Source: JAGXTF01 sp038317095
GTDB taxonomy: Bacteria > Bacteroidota > Bacteroidia > NS11-12g > UBA955
Assembly (NCBI GenBank): GCA_038317095.1
Contig: JBBQBB010000031.1
Location: 1-38,301 of the forward strand
Direction: 5' to 3'
DNA length: 38,301 bases
Below the pieces are notes generated by a model. The model searched no databases. It had not been told where the DNA came from and saw only the letters and a list, made by a program, of their open reading frames with translations. The number at the start of each line of letters is the position of its first letter. Within the stretch, counting starts at the first letter, position 1. Shown here one piece after another: positions 1-8,411 of this stretch. Made by a program: the position numbers and the translations under genes.

Positions 1-606
1 AAATACCAAACCAGTGGCCAAGCTCATAAATGTAACGAACCCTGTTACACTGCTTACAGTTATTATGTTCTTTATTTTAGGACTTAAACTGTAATTTAAA
101 AGGAAATTAGTTGCAACAGGTACCAAAAGAAAATAAGCAAAAACAACCCCAGCAAAAAACAACAAAGAAACCACAAAAAGAGACCTCCTAATCTTGGCTA
201 TTTCTTTTTGTTTGAGAGCAGGTTTTACAAATTTCCATATCTCGTTTACTATAAATGGGAATGCCACTATAATTCCAGCCACCATTGAAATTTTAAATGC
301 ACTCACAAATTGTCCCTGTATTTGCTGGCTTTGCATTTCCACTGCAGGTGGAATCCAGCATAGTGTGTCATTCCCCATAACCAATTTACCCAAATTACAG
401 AAAAATTGGTAACCCCAAAATCCTTTTTCAAACGGAGCTAAAATTACTTTATCAAAGAGGTCTTGAACAAAAACAAATGCTACAATTATCCCCACAAGTA
501 ACACAAGGGCAATGCGCACCAGCTTGCTTCGAAGCTCATCAATGTGCTCAAAAAAGCCCATATTTTTCTCGTATGGGTAATGTTCATCTTGTTGATCTAG
601 TGCCAT
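1..606 (-). CDS. tatC: Sec-independent translocase protein TatC (partial, 3' end outside window)
   Basis: TatC is the polytopic inner-membrane receptor that binds twin-arginine signal peptides and builds the Tat pore for folded proteins. The frame is open from the ATG at 604-606 to the window edge, so 202 residues are visible and the C-terminus is missing. The N-terminal cytoplasmic motif HIDELR lies at residues 21-26, followed by a first membrane helix at about 29-48. The family motif with FPF, Glu122, Trp124 and Pro129 precedes another helix at about 143-163. By family knowledge Glu24 and Glu122 match the conserved glutamates of the signal-peptide site. No TatA/B gene is visible. The gene follows fabG on the same strand after an 88-base gap that holds its own -7 promoter element. 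The family call is secure; the missing end cannot be assessed. Confidence 0.93.
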   Translation of the reverse strand, partial: MALDQQDEHYPYEKNMGFFEHIDELRSKLVRIALVLLVGIIVAFVFVQDLFDKVILAPFEKGFWGYQFFCNLGKLVMGNDTLCWIPPAVEMQSQQIQGQFVSAFKISMVAGIIVAFPFIVNEIWKFVKPALKQKEIAKIRRSLFVVSLLFFAGVVFAYFLLVPVATNFLLNYSLSPKIKNIITVSSVTGFVTFMSLATGLVF

Positions 607-617
607 GGAAAAGGACG

Positions 618-625
618 CAAATTTA
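618..625 (-). promoter_or_regulatory. -7 promoter element for tatC
   Basis: On the minus strand the bases read TAAATTTG, an exact match to the Bacteroidota -7 consensus TAnnTTTG. It ends 11 bases before the tatC ATG, so the predicted mRNA leader is only a few bases long. No convincing -33 TTTG lies 19-21 bases upstream, so the assignment rests on the -7 box alone. Confidence 0.4.
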
Positions 626-694
626 GGTCTGAAACTGATTAAACCCTACATCTTTACCCACATAATATGGGTTTTTTTGGGTTTCAATAAAACA

Positions 695-1435
695 TCACAT
701 TACCATGCCACCGCAAACATTTAATGTCTGTCCGGTAACATATGTGCTCATATCCGAAGCTAAAAATAAACACATGTTGGCAACATCATCTGTGCTTCCG
801 CCGCGCTTCAATGGGATAGTATCAATCCAAGCCTTTTTCACATCTTCGTTTAACCCATGGGTCATTTCTGTTTCAATAAAACCCGGGGCCACTGCATTGC
901 AACGAATACTGCGGCTGCCAATTTCTTTGGCTACACTTTTGGTGAATCCTATCATACCCGCTTTGGATGCCGCATAATTTGCTTGTCCTGCATTTCCCGT
1001 GATCCCCACTATACTTGTCATATTGATGATACTGCCCGATTTGTTGCCCAAAAAATGCCTTAAAAATGCTTTGGTTAGGTTAAATGCGCTTTTTAAATTC
1101 GTATTCATCACATCATCCCATTGTTCCTCAGTCATTCGCATCAGTAACGTATCGCGTGTAATTCCAGCATTGTTAATAAGGATATCTACTTTGCCAAAAT
1201 CTGCAATTACCGCGGTTGCTAAATCTTCGCTTGCTTTAAAATCAGCAGCATTGCTTTGATATCCTTTCGCTTTTATGCCAAAAGCTGCCAACTCTTTCTC
1301 AAATGCCACAGCTTTCTCCACAGAAGCGGCATACGTGAACGCCACATTGCAACCATTTTTTGCAAATACTTCAGCGATTCCTTTTCCTATTCCTCGAGAC
1401 GCGCCCGTGATTAACGCCGTTTTTCCCTTTAACAT
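695..1435 (-). CDS. fabG: 3-oxoacyl-[ACP] reductase FabG
   Basis: FabG is the NADPH-dependent short-chain dehydrogenase that reduces 3-oxoacyl-ACP to 3-hydroxyacyl-ACP in type II fatty acid synthesis. At 246 residues it has the usual family length. The cofactor loop TGASRGIG is at residues 10-17, NNAG at 88-91, and the catalytic Ser141, Tyr154 and Lys158 sit in the usual S-x12-Y-x3-K spacing, with Asn113 completing the tetrad. The C-terminus ends in a GGMVM-type tail typical of FabG. It is not next to the other fatty acid genes of this window (plsX/fabH at 25494-27454). The start is the only plausible ATG. A -7-like box, TATTTTCG at 1440-1447 on the minus strand, ends only four bases before it. 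Other SDR substrates are possible, but the overall sequence fits FabG best. Confidence 0.93.
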   Translation of the reverse strand: MLKGKTALITGASRGIGKGIAEVFAKNGCNVAFTYAASVEKAVAFEKELAAFGIKAKGYQSNAADFKASEDLATAVIADFGKVDILINNAGITRDTLLMRMTEEQWDDVMNTNLKSAFNLTKAFLRHFLGNKSGSIINMTSIVGITGNAGQANYAASKAGMIGFTKSVAKEIGSRSIRCNAVAPGFIETEMTHGLNEDVKKAWIDTIPLKRGGSTDDVANMCLFLASDMSTYVTGQTLNVCGGMVM

Positions 1436-1439
1436 GCCG

Positions 1440-1447
1440 CGAAAATA
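1440..1447 (-). promoter_or_regulatory. -7-like promoter element for fabG, four bases from the start
   Basis: The minus strand reads TATTTTCG, a TAnnTTTG box with one substitution (TTCG for TTTG). Only four bases separate it from the fabG ATG at 1435, so if it is used the transcript would begin at or almost at the start codon. The nearest TTTG upstream is 13 bases away, too close for a standard -33 element, so this is tentative. Confidence 0.3.
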
Positions 1448-1557
1448 ATGAAAATTTAAACAAATTGCCTCCGATGGATATGTTTTCTGTGGATAAGTAC
1501 CAAAGTGTTATAATTCAACTTTTTAAATCCTTTACCGCTAACTTTTTTTCAAATATA

Positions 1558-1588
1558 TTTGCTTAATCGAATTTTTTGTTTAGCTTTG
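1558..1588 (+). promoter_or_regulatory. Promoter of the carotenoid operon (-33 TTTG, -7 TAGCTTTG)
   Basis: TTTG at 1558-1561 and TAGCTTTG at 1581-1588 are separated by exactly 19 bases, the standard architecture for the primary sigma factor of Bacteroidota. The box ends 22 bases upstream of the regulator's ATG. This is the best-formed promoter near the crt genes and probably drives the whole regulator-crtI-crtB-crtZ-cyclase unit. If the regulator represses its own operon, its operator should overlap this stretch. I see no perfect palindrome, only AT-rich sequence. Confidence 0.7.
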
Positions 1589-1610
1589 CACCTCTTTTCT
1601 TAAACAAAAC

Positions 1611-2510
1611 ATGAAAGAACAATACTCCATCAGCGATTTAGAATCGATTTCTGGAATTAAAGCCCATACTATTCGTATTTGGGAACAGAGGTATGCTTTG
1701 TTCAATCCAGAAAGAACGGAAACAAACATTCGCTTATATACAGATTCCGATTTAAGGAAGTTATTAAACATTGGTACATTGCAACGTTATGGATGGAAAA
1801 TCTCCAAATTGGGCAAATTAACGGCAGATGAAATAACCTCTGAGATTAAAAATCACAAATTAGAAACTGTAACCGAATCTAATTTTATTCAAGACTCTAT
1901 TGATGAGCTTATTTTGCATACCATTTCTATGGATGAGAATGGGTTCAATGCTGTTTTCAGCATCGCAGAGAATCAAATGGGGTTTCAAAAAATGATTGGC
2001 AGCATTATTTTTCCAATGCTAGTAAAAATTGGTTTGCTCTGGAATGCAGACGAGATTATGCCATCGCAAGAACATTTCATTACCAATATTATCAAGTTTA
2101 AGATAGCAGTTGCCACAGATAAATTACCTCCAATTTATACCTATGAGTATAAACCCATTCTCTTTACACCAGAAACAGAGATGCACGATATTGGGCTGTT
2201 GATGGTAAATTATTTATTGCGCAGCCAAGGTATTCCTACCTTATACCTTGGACAAAGCATTCCGTTTGAAAACATCAATGCTGCCGCTAAAATATCAAAA
2301 TCAAATGCGCTGGTTTGTTCCATTACTTTAATAACCGACAAGGATAAATTGACTAAATATTTGAGAAAACTTGCCATTTTACCTAGTTTTGATCAATTTC
2401 TGGTGATTGGAAATTCAGATTTGCCAGAAATGATTAAATTGCCGTCGAATATTACCTTTGTTAAAAATCCAGCAAATATTCACAAATATTTTCTTAAGAA
2501 TCTGAATTAA
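1611..2510 (+). CDS. CarH/LitR-like MerR regulator with cobalamin-binding domain (putative B12 photoreceptor)
   Basis: A 299-residue transcription factor. Residues 5-70 form a MerR winged helix (start YSISDLESISGI, recognition stretch AHTIRIWEQRY). Residues about 90-170 match the helical cap of methylcobalamin-binding proteins and about 180-298 the Rossmann-like B12 domain. Two functional motifs of CarH proteins are visible: W144-x9-E154-H155, which caps the adenosyl group, and E190-x-H192-x-x-G195, whose His supplies the lower axial cobalt ligand. Characterised CarH tetramers bind DNA in the dark with adenosylcobalamin, and light breaks the Co-C bond and releases the operator. The gene is five bases upstream of crtI and shares its promoter, so by inference it represses the carotenoid operon in the dark. 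Residue 156 is Phe, which may tune the site. Function as a light sensor is inferred, not shown. Confidence 0.87.
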   Translation: MKEQYSISDLESISGIKAHTIRIWEQRYALFNPERTETNIRLYTDSDLRKLLNIGTLQRYGWKISKLGKLTADEITSEIKNHKLETVTESNFIQDSIDELILHTISMDENGFNAVFSIAENQMGFQKMIGSIIFPMLVKIGLLWNADEIMPSQEHFITNIIKFKIAVATDKLPPIYTYEYKPILFTPETEMHDIGLLMVNYLLRSQGIPTLYLGQSIPFENINAAAKISKSNALVCSITLITDKDKLTKYLRKLAILPSFDQFLVIGNSDLPEMIKLPSNITFVKNPANIHKYFLKNLN

Positions 2511-2515
2511 AAAAA

Positions 2516-3994
2516 ATGTCCAAAAAGAAAATTGTAATCATTGGGAGTGGTTTTGCAGGTCTTGCATCAGCAGCATGCCTAGCGCAAAAAGGGTATGAAG
2601 TAACCGTGCTTGAAAAAAATGATTCAGTTGGGGGCAGGGCAAGACATTTTTCTGAAAATGGGTTTATGTTTGATATGGGTCCAAGTTGGTATTGGATGCC
2701 AGGTGTATTTGAAGATTTTTTCAAACTATTTGGCAAAAAAGTTTCAGATTATTACCAATTAAAAAGACTTTCACCAGGTTATGTCATTCATTTTGGCGAT
2801 GGAAACACTATGGAGGTGCCAGATGCTAAGGAAGACATATACAATTTATTTGAATCCAAAGAAAAAGGTGCAGGAGAAAAGTTGCGAATCTTTTTAAAAG
2901 ATGCTGAAAGAAAATACAAAATTTCTATGCAGGACTTGGTATTTAAACCTTCGCTTTCCATTACAGAATTTTTTAATGCAAAAGTATTTGCCAATTTGTT
3001 TAAAATGCACCTTTTTGAATCTTTTCACAAATATGTGCGACGCTATTTTACCCATCCTGATTTAATTAAACTTTTAGAATTCCCTATCCTTTTTCTAGGT
3101 GCAAAACCCCAAAATACGCCTGCACTTTATAGTATGATGAATTATGCAGGACTATCGGCTGGCACATATTATCCACAAGGAGGAATGCGCAAAGTACCCG
3201 AAGCCATTGAAGACCTTGCCATTTCATTGGGTGCAAAAATTATTGTAAATGAACCCGCTTCGAAAATTGAAGTTGAAAACAATATAACCACAGGGGTTTG
3301 GGCTGGCAAAAACTTCTATCCAGCCGATGTTGTAATTTCAGGCGCTGATTATGCATTTACGGAACAAAATTTATTGGAAGAAAATTACAGAAACTATAGT
3401 TCCAATTATTGGGGAACGCGCACATTGGCGCCCTCTGCGCTTATTTTTTACTTGGGAATTAATAAAAAGATCGAAGGATTACACCACCATACCTTATTTT
3501 TCGACTCAGATTTTGAAGTGCACGCCCATGAAATTTATACAGATCCCAAATGGCCAACAGACCCTTTATTCTATTTGTGCTGTCCTTCCGTTTCAGACGC
3601 TGCTGTGGCGCCTGTTGGGAGTGAAAATTTGTTTGTACTTATTCCATTGGCAACGGATATTGAAGACAACGAAACCATGCGCCAAAAATATTATGAGATT
3701 GTGATGCAAAGATTAGAAAAATTCTCAGGACAATCTATCCGAAACAACGTTGTTTTTAACAAAAGTTATTGCATCAATGATTTTAAAAATGATTACAATG
3801 CCTTGCGCGGAAATGCATATGGCCTTGCCAATACGTTAAAACAAACAGCCGTATTAAAGCCAAGTATGCGCAATAAAAAAATTAAAAACTTATTTTATAC
3901 GGGCCAATTAACCGTTCCAGGTCCTGGTGTTCCCCCGTCCCTAATTTCTGCTCAAATTGTTTCAAATTTGGTAGATAAACAACTAAAAAAATAG
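2516..3994 (+). CDS. crtI: Phytoene desaturase CrtI (FAD-dependent)
   Basis: CrtI-type desaturases introduce four double bonds into colourless phytoene and yield lycopene at the membrane. The 492-residue length is typical. The N-terminus carries the FAD Rossmann motif GSGFAGLASAACLA at residues 11-24 and the following acidic strand end with GGRARHF, both hallmarks of the amine-oxidase/CrtI superfamily. The C-terminus has the bacterial carotenoid desaturase signature FYTGQLTVPGPGVPPSLIS just before the end. It lies five bases after the regulator and three bases before crtB, so it is co-transcribed. There is only one desaturase and no crtISO/crtP/crtQ, which supports a single-enzyme four-step route. 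A crtD/crtN-like specificity cannot be excluded from sequence alone, but the adjacent phytoene synthase favours CrtI. Confidence 0.93.
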   Translation: MSKKKIVIIGSGFAGLASAACLAQKGYEVTVLEKNDSVGGRARHFSENGFMFDMGPSWYWMPGVFEDFFKLFGKKVSDYYQLKRLSPGYVIHFGDGNTMEVPDAKEDIYNLFESKEKGAGEKLRIFLKDAERKYKISMQDLVFKPSLSITEFFNAKVFANLFKMHLFESFHKYVRRYFTHPDLIKLLEFPILFLGAKPQNTPALYSMMNYAGLSAGTYYPQGGMRKVPEAIEDLAISLGAKIIVNEPASKIEVENNITTGVWAGKNFYPADVVISGADYAFTEQNLLEENYRNYSSNYWGTRTLAPSALIFYLGINKKIEGLHHHTLFFDSDFEVHAHEIYTDPKWPTDPLFYLCCPSVSDAAVAPVGSENLFVLIPLATDIEDNETMRQKYYEIVMQRLEKFSGQSIRNNVVFNKSYCINDFKNDYNALRGNAYGLANTLKQTAVLKPSMRNKKIKNLFYTGQLTVPGPGVPPSLISAQIVSNLVDKQLKK

Positions 3995-3997
3995 AAA

Positions 3998-4834
3998 ATG
4001 AAAATACTTTTTGATAAAGTTTCTGCCAAAAGCAGCAAATTGCTCACCCACACCTACAGCACTAGCTTTTCACTTGGAATTCATTTTCTGGGTAAAAAAT
4101 ACCATGAACCTATTTTTAATATTTACGGGTTTGTGCGCTTGACTGATGAAATTGTAGATAGTTTTCACGGTTTCAAACAAAAAGAATTGTTGGATCAATT
4201 GCGGAGTGATTTAGACAAAGCCTTGGCCGACAAAATTAGCCTAAATCCTATTTTAAATAGTTTTCAGCAAACGGTACACAAGTTTCAAATCGACCGTGAA
4301 TTGATTGATGCTTTTTTATACAGCATGGAAATGGATTTAACCCAAGCATTTCATGACAAATCTTCCTACCAGAAATACATTTTAGGTTCGGCGGAAGTGG
4401 TAGGCTTAATGTGCTTACGCGTTTTTACAGATGGGAATAACGCGTTTTATGAAAAATTAAAACCCTCGGCCATGAAATTAGGTGCTGCTTTTCAAAAAGT
4501 TAATTTTCTTAGAGATTTAAAACAAGATTTTTCAATTCTCGGTAGAACTTATTTTCCAGGTATTGATTTCAATAGTTTTAATGCACACCAAAAAAATGAA
4601 ATTGAAAAAGAAATTGAAAAAGACTTTGAGGATGCGCTTATAGGAATTAGACACCTGCCGCGCACATCAAAACTAGGTGTTTATGTGGCGTATGTATATT
4701 ACAAAGCACTGAATCAAAAAATAAAATCGCAAACGCACGAAACCATTATGAATGGGAGGATACGGGTTTCCAATTACCAAAAAATAGCCTTAATGTTTCA
4801 ATCAATTGTAAGGTTTAATTTCAATTTTATTTAA
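3998..4834 (+). CDS. crtB: Phytoene synthase CrtB
   Basis: This trans-isoprenyl diphosphate synthase joins two GGPP molecules head to head to make phytoene, the first committed carotenoid step. The 278-residue protein carries both aspartate-rich metal sites: DEIVD at residues 50-54 (after YGFVRLT) and D173-x3-D177 in NFLRDLKQD, followed by the conserved GRTYFP motif. The ATG lies three bases after the crtI stop, so translation is probably coupled. No geranylgeranyl diphosphate synthase (crtE) is in the window, so GGPP must come from another locus. Squalene or dehydrosqualene synthase are the alternative family members, but the crtI and crtZ neighbours decide for phytoene synthase. Confidence 0.92.
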   Translation: MKILFDKVSAKSSKLLTHTYSTSFSLGIHFLGKKYHEPIFNIYGFVRLTDEIVDSFHGFKQKELLDQLRSDLDKALADKISLNPILNSFQQTVHKFQIDRELIDAFLYSMEMDLTQAFHDKSSYQKYILGSAEVVGLMCLRVFTDGNNAFYEKLKPSAMKLGAAFQKVNFLRDLKQDFSILGRTYFPGIDFNSFNAHQKNEIEKEIEKDFEDALIGIRHLPRTSKLGVYVAYVYYKALNQKIKSQTHETIMNGRIRVSNYQKIALMFQSIVRFNFNFI

Positions 4835-4846
4835 TTTTGTAAACAC

Positions 4847-5320
4847 ATGACAGTATTGATGAACGCACTTATTTGTATTGGAACTTTCTTCTTCATGGAA
4901 GGCGTGGCTTGGTTCACCCACAAGTTTATTATGCACGGTTTGCTCTGGAAGGTACATGCCGACCATCATAAAAAAGACCACGATAGTTTTTTCGAACGCA
5001 ATGACTTTTTCTTTTTGCTCTTCGCTGTACCTGGCATTACACTCATGTTTTTCGGAGCCCTTGATGGGTTTAACGACATTCGTTTTTGGATAGGCACTGG
5101 CATTGCGTTGTATGGTTTTTGTTACTTTTTCGTACACGACCTTTTTATACACCAGCGCTTTCCTGTATTAAGACAAACAGAAAGTACCTATCTAAGAGGC
5201 TTGCGAAAAGCACATAAAATCCACCACAAACATTTGGGCAAATTTGAAGGTGAATGTTTTGGCATGCTTTGGGTGCCCAGAAAATATTTTATGGAAGCAC
5301 GCAATTCAAGAAAAAAATAA
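4847..5320 (+). CDS. crtZ: Beta-carotene 3-hydroxylase CrtZ
   Basis: CrtZ is a membrane di-iron hydroxylase that adds 3- and 3'-OH groups to beta-carotene, giving cryptoxanthin and zeaxanthin. All histidine clusters of the fatty-acid-hydroxylase fold are present in its 157 residues: H25/H30 (HKFIMH), H37/H40/H41/H45, H97/H102 (HDLFIH) and H123/H126/H127. Hydrophobic helices lie at about 5-23, 53-70 and 79-97. It starts 12 bases after crtB. A TAATTTTG box at 4832-4839 matches the -7 consensus, but its upstream partner is weak, so it is more likely read from the operon promoter. The lack of a ketolase (crtW) in the cluster points to zeaxanthin rather than astaxanthin. Confidence 0.9.
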   Translation: MTVLMNALICIGTFFFMEGVAWFTHKFIMHGLLWKVHADHHKKDHDSFFERNDFFFLLFAVPGITLMFFGALDGFNDIRFWIGTGIALYGFCYFFVHDLFIHQRFPVLRQTESTYLRGLRKAHKIHHKHLGKFEGECFGMLWVPRKYFMEARNSRKK

Positions 5321-5322
5321 AT

Positions 5323-6027
5323 TTGAATCCGCATTACACATACCTTTTGGTTGACTTGTCCGCAATCTTTGTTCCGCTGATTGCCGGATTTCATCCCAAA
5401 TTAAAATTTTACAAAAATCCATTTGCAGTTTTTGTGCCCATTTTACTTGCAGCAATTCCTTTTATTCTTGCAGACCACCTTTTTACCCACATGGGTGTGT
5501 GGGGCTTTAATCCCAATTATTTAACAGGTATTTATATTTTCAATTTACCCCTGGAAGAATATTTGTTTTTCATTTGCATTCCTTTTTCTTGTTTGTTTAC
5601 TTACCATTGTTTTCGAGTTTTTAATATCAGTTGGCTTAGTAAAAATGCTGGGAAAAAAATGGCTCGATTTTTAATTCTATTTTTAATTATTGTTGGCACC
5701 TATTTTTATGATAGATGGTATACCGTCACCACATTTTTCGCACTAGCCATAGCAATGTTTTTTGTTTTGGTTAAAATGCAAAATTTTAATTTCGGACGCT
5801 TTTTTTCTGTTTATTCCATTTTGCTTATTCCTTTTTTCATTTGCAATGGCATACTCACTGGCACTGGACCCGACCAACCTGTTGTTTGGTACAATGATTT
5901 AGAAAATATGGGCATTCGCATGTTTACCATCCCATTTGAAGATACTTTTTACGGCATGTTGCTCATTTTTTTAAGTTGCCTTTTCAATGAAAAATGGATA
6001 TATAAAAAGGTTATTTTGATTCCATAA
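5323..6027 (+). CDS. crtYcd: Lycopene beta-cyclase, fused CrtYc-CrtYd type, TTG start
   Basis: A 234-residue polytopic membrane protein of the heterodimer-type lycopene cyclase family, in which two homologous halves (separate CrtYc and CrtYd in actinobacteria) are fused. It cyclises both ends of lycopene to beta-rings. The first half has GVWGFN (about 58-63) and the acidic motif PLEE at 76-79. The second half has the matching PFED at 204-207, and about seven hydrophobic segments are visible. The frame has no usable ATG. An upstream ATG in the same frame (5254) would place 23 hydrophilic residues, out of frame inside crtZ, before the domain. The TTG at 5323 gives the expected MNPHYTYLLVDL-type family start and follows the crtZ stop by two bases. 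It is the last gene of the carotenoid operon. Confidence 0.85.
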   Translation: MNPHYTYLLVDLSAIFVPLIAGFHPKLKFYKNPFAVFVPILLAAIPFILADHLFTHMGVWGFNPNYLTGIYIFNLPLEEYLFFICIPFSCLFTYHCFRVFNISWLSKNAGKKMARFLILFLIIVGTYFYDRWYTVTTFFALAIAMFFVLVKMQNFNFGRFFSVYSILLIPFFICNGILTGTGPDQPVVWYNDLENMGIRMFTIPFEDTFYGMLLIFLSCLFNEKWIYKKVILIP

Positions 6028-6272
6028 TTTGGCTATGTTGTAAAGATTGGCAAAATCCTGTTGCATGCCAGAAAAAAATTATTATGCGGAGACTCACAGA
6101 GACCGGAAAGAGATTCACAGAGGCATAAACTTTCTAAACAAAAAAAAGAACTGTCTTCCTTTGGGTTTTGGCCACAATGTTCATGTACTTTGCTTTCCCC
6201 CAATCTTTACTTCATAACCCATAATTTCAATTAATTTCCTTTTTTCTTTCGCATGTTCCTTAAATTCGCACC
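6028..6272. repeat. Intergenic gap with two 14-base direct repeats containing CACAGAG
   Basis: This 245-base gap between the cyclase gene and recG has no credible gene. At 6090-6103 and 6111-6124 lie two near-identical copies of AGAnTCACAGAGrC with a period of 21 bases (two helical turns). Short CACAGAG/CGCAGAG-rich direct repeats are scattered in intergenic DNA of many environmental bacteria and their role is unknown. Alternatively the helical spacing could mark a pair of protein sites. A TAAATTCG box at 6261-6268, four bases before the recG start, may be its -7 promoter element. Confidence 0.4.
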
Positions 6273-8381
6273 GTGCAGCAGGAAAAGCCTTTTGTAGATA
6301 CCCCTATAGAATTCCTAAAAGGCGTAGGTCCGCAAAAAGCCGATGCACTAAAAACAGAATTGGGCATTTTTACCATTGGTGATTTATTAAGCCACTACCC
6401 TTACCGTTACGAGGATCGTTCTAAATTGTATAAAATTAGAGAACTGGATGAAAGTGAAATAAATGTACAAATGGTGGGAACAATCCAACCCCTTGGCACA
6501 GAAGGCGTAGGCACTGCAAAACGGTTCAAAGCCTTGCTACGCGATGAATCTGGTGCAATTGAACTGGTATGGTTTCGGGGCATTCAATACATAGAAAAAG
6601 CCATTAAACCAGGGCAGAAATATTTGGTTTTTGGCAGGGTAAGTGAGTTCAGAAATACAAAAAACATAGCGCACCCAGAAATAGAGGCCATAGAAGGGGA
6701 ACTAAACTTAACGGGCAAAGGCCTAGTGCCTGTTTATCCGCTTACAGAGGGTATGCGCCGTAGAAGGCTGGAAAACAAATTCATGGCGCAAATTACCCAA
6801 ACTGCAGTTACCCGCCCAGACTTTGCCTTACCTGAAATTTTGCCAATGGCCATGGCCGCCCAGTTAAAATTCCCAACCCGGGCTGCCGCCATCCGAAACC
6901 TACATTTACCCACAAATGCTGAAGATTTAGAAAAAGCCCAAAATCGATTAAAATTTGAAGAATTGTTTTACCTCCAATTGCGGCATTTGCAAATAAAAAA
7001 CAACCGCAACCGTGAAATAAAAGGAGTTGTTTTTGGCAACGTGGGAGACTTATTTAATGACTTTTACAAAAACCATCTGCCATTTCAACTTACCGATGCG
7101 CAAAAAAAGGTAATTAAAGAAATACACGCCGATATGCGAAGCGGTAAACAAATGAACAGGCTCTTACAAGGAGATGTAGGCAGTGGTAAAACCATAGTTG
7201 CGCTATTAATTATGCTTTTGGCGGCCGACAATGGATTCCAAGCTTGTTTGATGGCGCCCACTGGCATTTTGGCTGCACAACATTATTACAGTTTAACAGA
7301 ATTGCTAACACCTATGCATATAAGGCCCATTCTGCTTACAGGCGCAACAACAAAAAAACAACGCAAAGCCATTTTAGAAAATTTAAAAAATGGAGATATC
7401 CCCTTTTTAATTGGCACGCATGCTTTGATAGAAGAAGATGTTGAATTTCAAAACTTAGGCCTTGTGGTTATCGACGAGCAACACCGATTTGGCGTGGCGC
7501 AAAGGGCAAAACTATGGAAAAAAGGCAATATTGTGCCGCATGTATTGGTTATGACCGCCACCCCTATTCCTCGCACACTTGCTTTGACGGTTTATGGCGA
7601 CTTAGAGGTGAGTGTAATTGACCAACTGCCGGCAGGTAGAAAGTCTATTGTAACTGTGCATAGGCACGAGAATACCCGCCCATTAATTATGCAATTTGTG
7701 AAAGAACAAATTGCCAAAGGACGGCAAATTTATATCGTTTTCCCATTGATAGAAGACAGCGAAAAACTGGACCTAAAAAGTTTAATGACAGGTTATGATA
7801 GAATAACTGAATACCTTTCACCACCCGATTACAAGTTTAGCATGGTGCATGGTAGGTTGAAACCCGATGAAAAGGATGCAGAAATGGTGAAGTTTAAAAA
7901 CCACCAAACCGATATTATGGTAGCAACTACCGTGATAGAGGTAGGCGTAAACGTACCTAATGCAACGGTTATGATTATCGAAAATGCAGAACGTTTTGGT
8001 TTGGCTCAATTGCACCAATTGCGCGGCAGAGTGGGCCGCGGGGGCGACCAAAGTTATTGCATTTTGGTTACTGGGAGCAAACTTAGCGACGGCGCAAGAA
8101 AACGATTGAAAACCATGGTACGAACAACAGATGGCTTCGAAATTGCCCAGGTGGATTTAGAATTAAGAGGTCCTGGTGATATGGACGGTACCCGCCAAAG
8201 TGGACTTCTGGATTTAAAATTGGCGGACATTAGAAAAGATGAAAAATGGCTGTTATTGGCAAGGCAAGCGGCCATTAATCTACTTGATAAAGACCCTATG
8301 CTTATGAAACCAGAACATTTTATGGTGCGCAATGAATTGAATAAAATTCCACACCGGACTGTTTGGAGTAAAATATCATGA
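6273..8381 (+). CDS. recG: ATP-dependent DNA helicase RecG
   Basis: RecG is a superfamily 2 helicase that reverses stalled replication forks and migrates Holliday junctions. The 702 residues match the family length. The N-terminal third is the wedge/OB domain. The helicase core has Walker A GDVGSGKT at 300-307, the DEQH box (VIDEQHRFG), TATPIPRTLA, and the C-terminal motif VI with QLRGRVGRGG. The final third has the QVDLELRGPGDMDGTRQSG segment typical of RecG. A TAA at 6261-6263 closes the frame upstream, and the first standard start is GTG at 6273. A -7-like TAAATTCG ends four bases before it, so the mRNA may be leaderless. It converges with the gene at 8412-9305. Confidence 0.94.
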   Translation: MQQEKPFVDTPIEFLKGVGPQKADALKTELGIFTIGDLLSHYPYRYEDRSKLYKIRELDESEINVQMVGTIQPLGTEGVGTAKRFKALLRDESGAIELVWFRGIQYIEKAIKPGQKYLVFGRVSEFRNTKNIAHPEIEAIEGELNLTGKGLVPVYPLTEGMRRRRLENKFMAQITQTAVTRPDFALPEILPMAMAAQLKFPTRAAAIRNLHLPTNAEDLEKAQNRLKFEELFYLQLRHLQIKNNRNREIKGVVFGNVGDLFNDFYKNHLPFQLTDAQKKVIKEIHADMRSGKQMNRLLQGDVGSGKTIVALLIMLLAADNGFQACLMAPTGILAAQHYYSLTELLTPMHIRPILLTGATTKKQRKAILENLKNGDIPFLIGTHALIEEDVEFQNLGLVVIDEQHRFGVAQRAKLWKKGNIVPHVLVMTATPIPRTLALTVYGDLEVSVIDQLPAGRKSIVTVHRHENTRPLIMQFVKEQIAKGRQIYIVFPLIEDSEKLDLKSLMTGYDRITEYLSPPDYKFSMVHGRLKPDEKDAEMVKFKNHQTDIMVATTVIEVGVNVPNATVMIIENAERFGLAQLHQLRGRVGRGGDQSYCILVTGSKLSDGARKRLKTMVRTTDGFEIAQVDLELRGPGDMDGTRQSGLLDLKLADIRKDEKWLLLARQAAINLLDKDPMLMKPEHFMVRNELNKIPHRTVWSKIS

Positions 8382-8411
8382 ATGCACTTTCACTGCTGAT
8401 TTCCACCCAAG

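Noticed and set aside
654..678. Hairpin ACCCA...TGGGT with T-run between fabG and tatC as terminator
   Set aside because: The T-run follows the stem only on the plus strand, whereas both genes run on the minus strand.
4802..5152. Minus-strand 116-codon frame opposite crtZ, and similar long frames opposite gldK, gldM, plsX and the BNR protein
   Set aside because: They are antisense shadows of genes with clear families; their translations show no conserved motifs.
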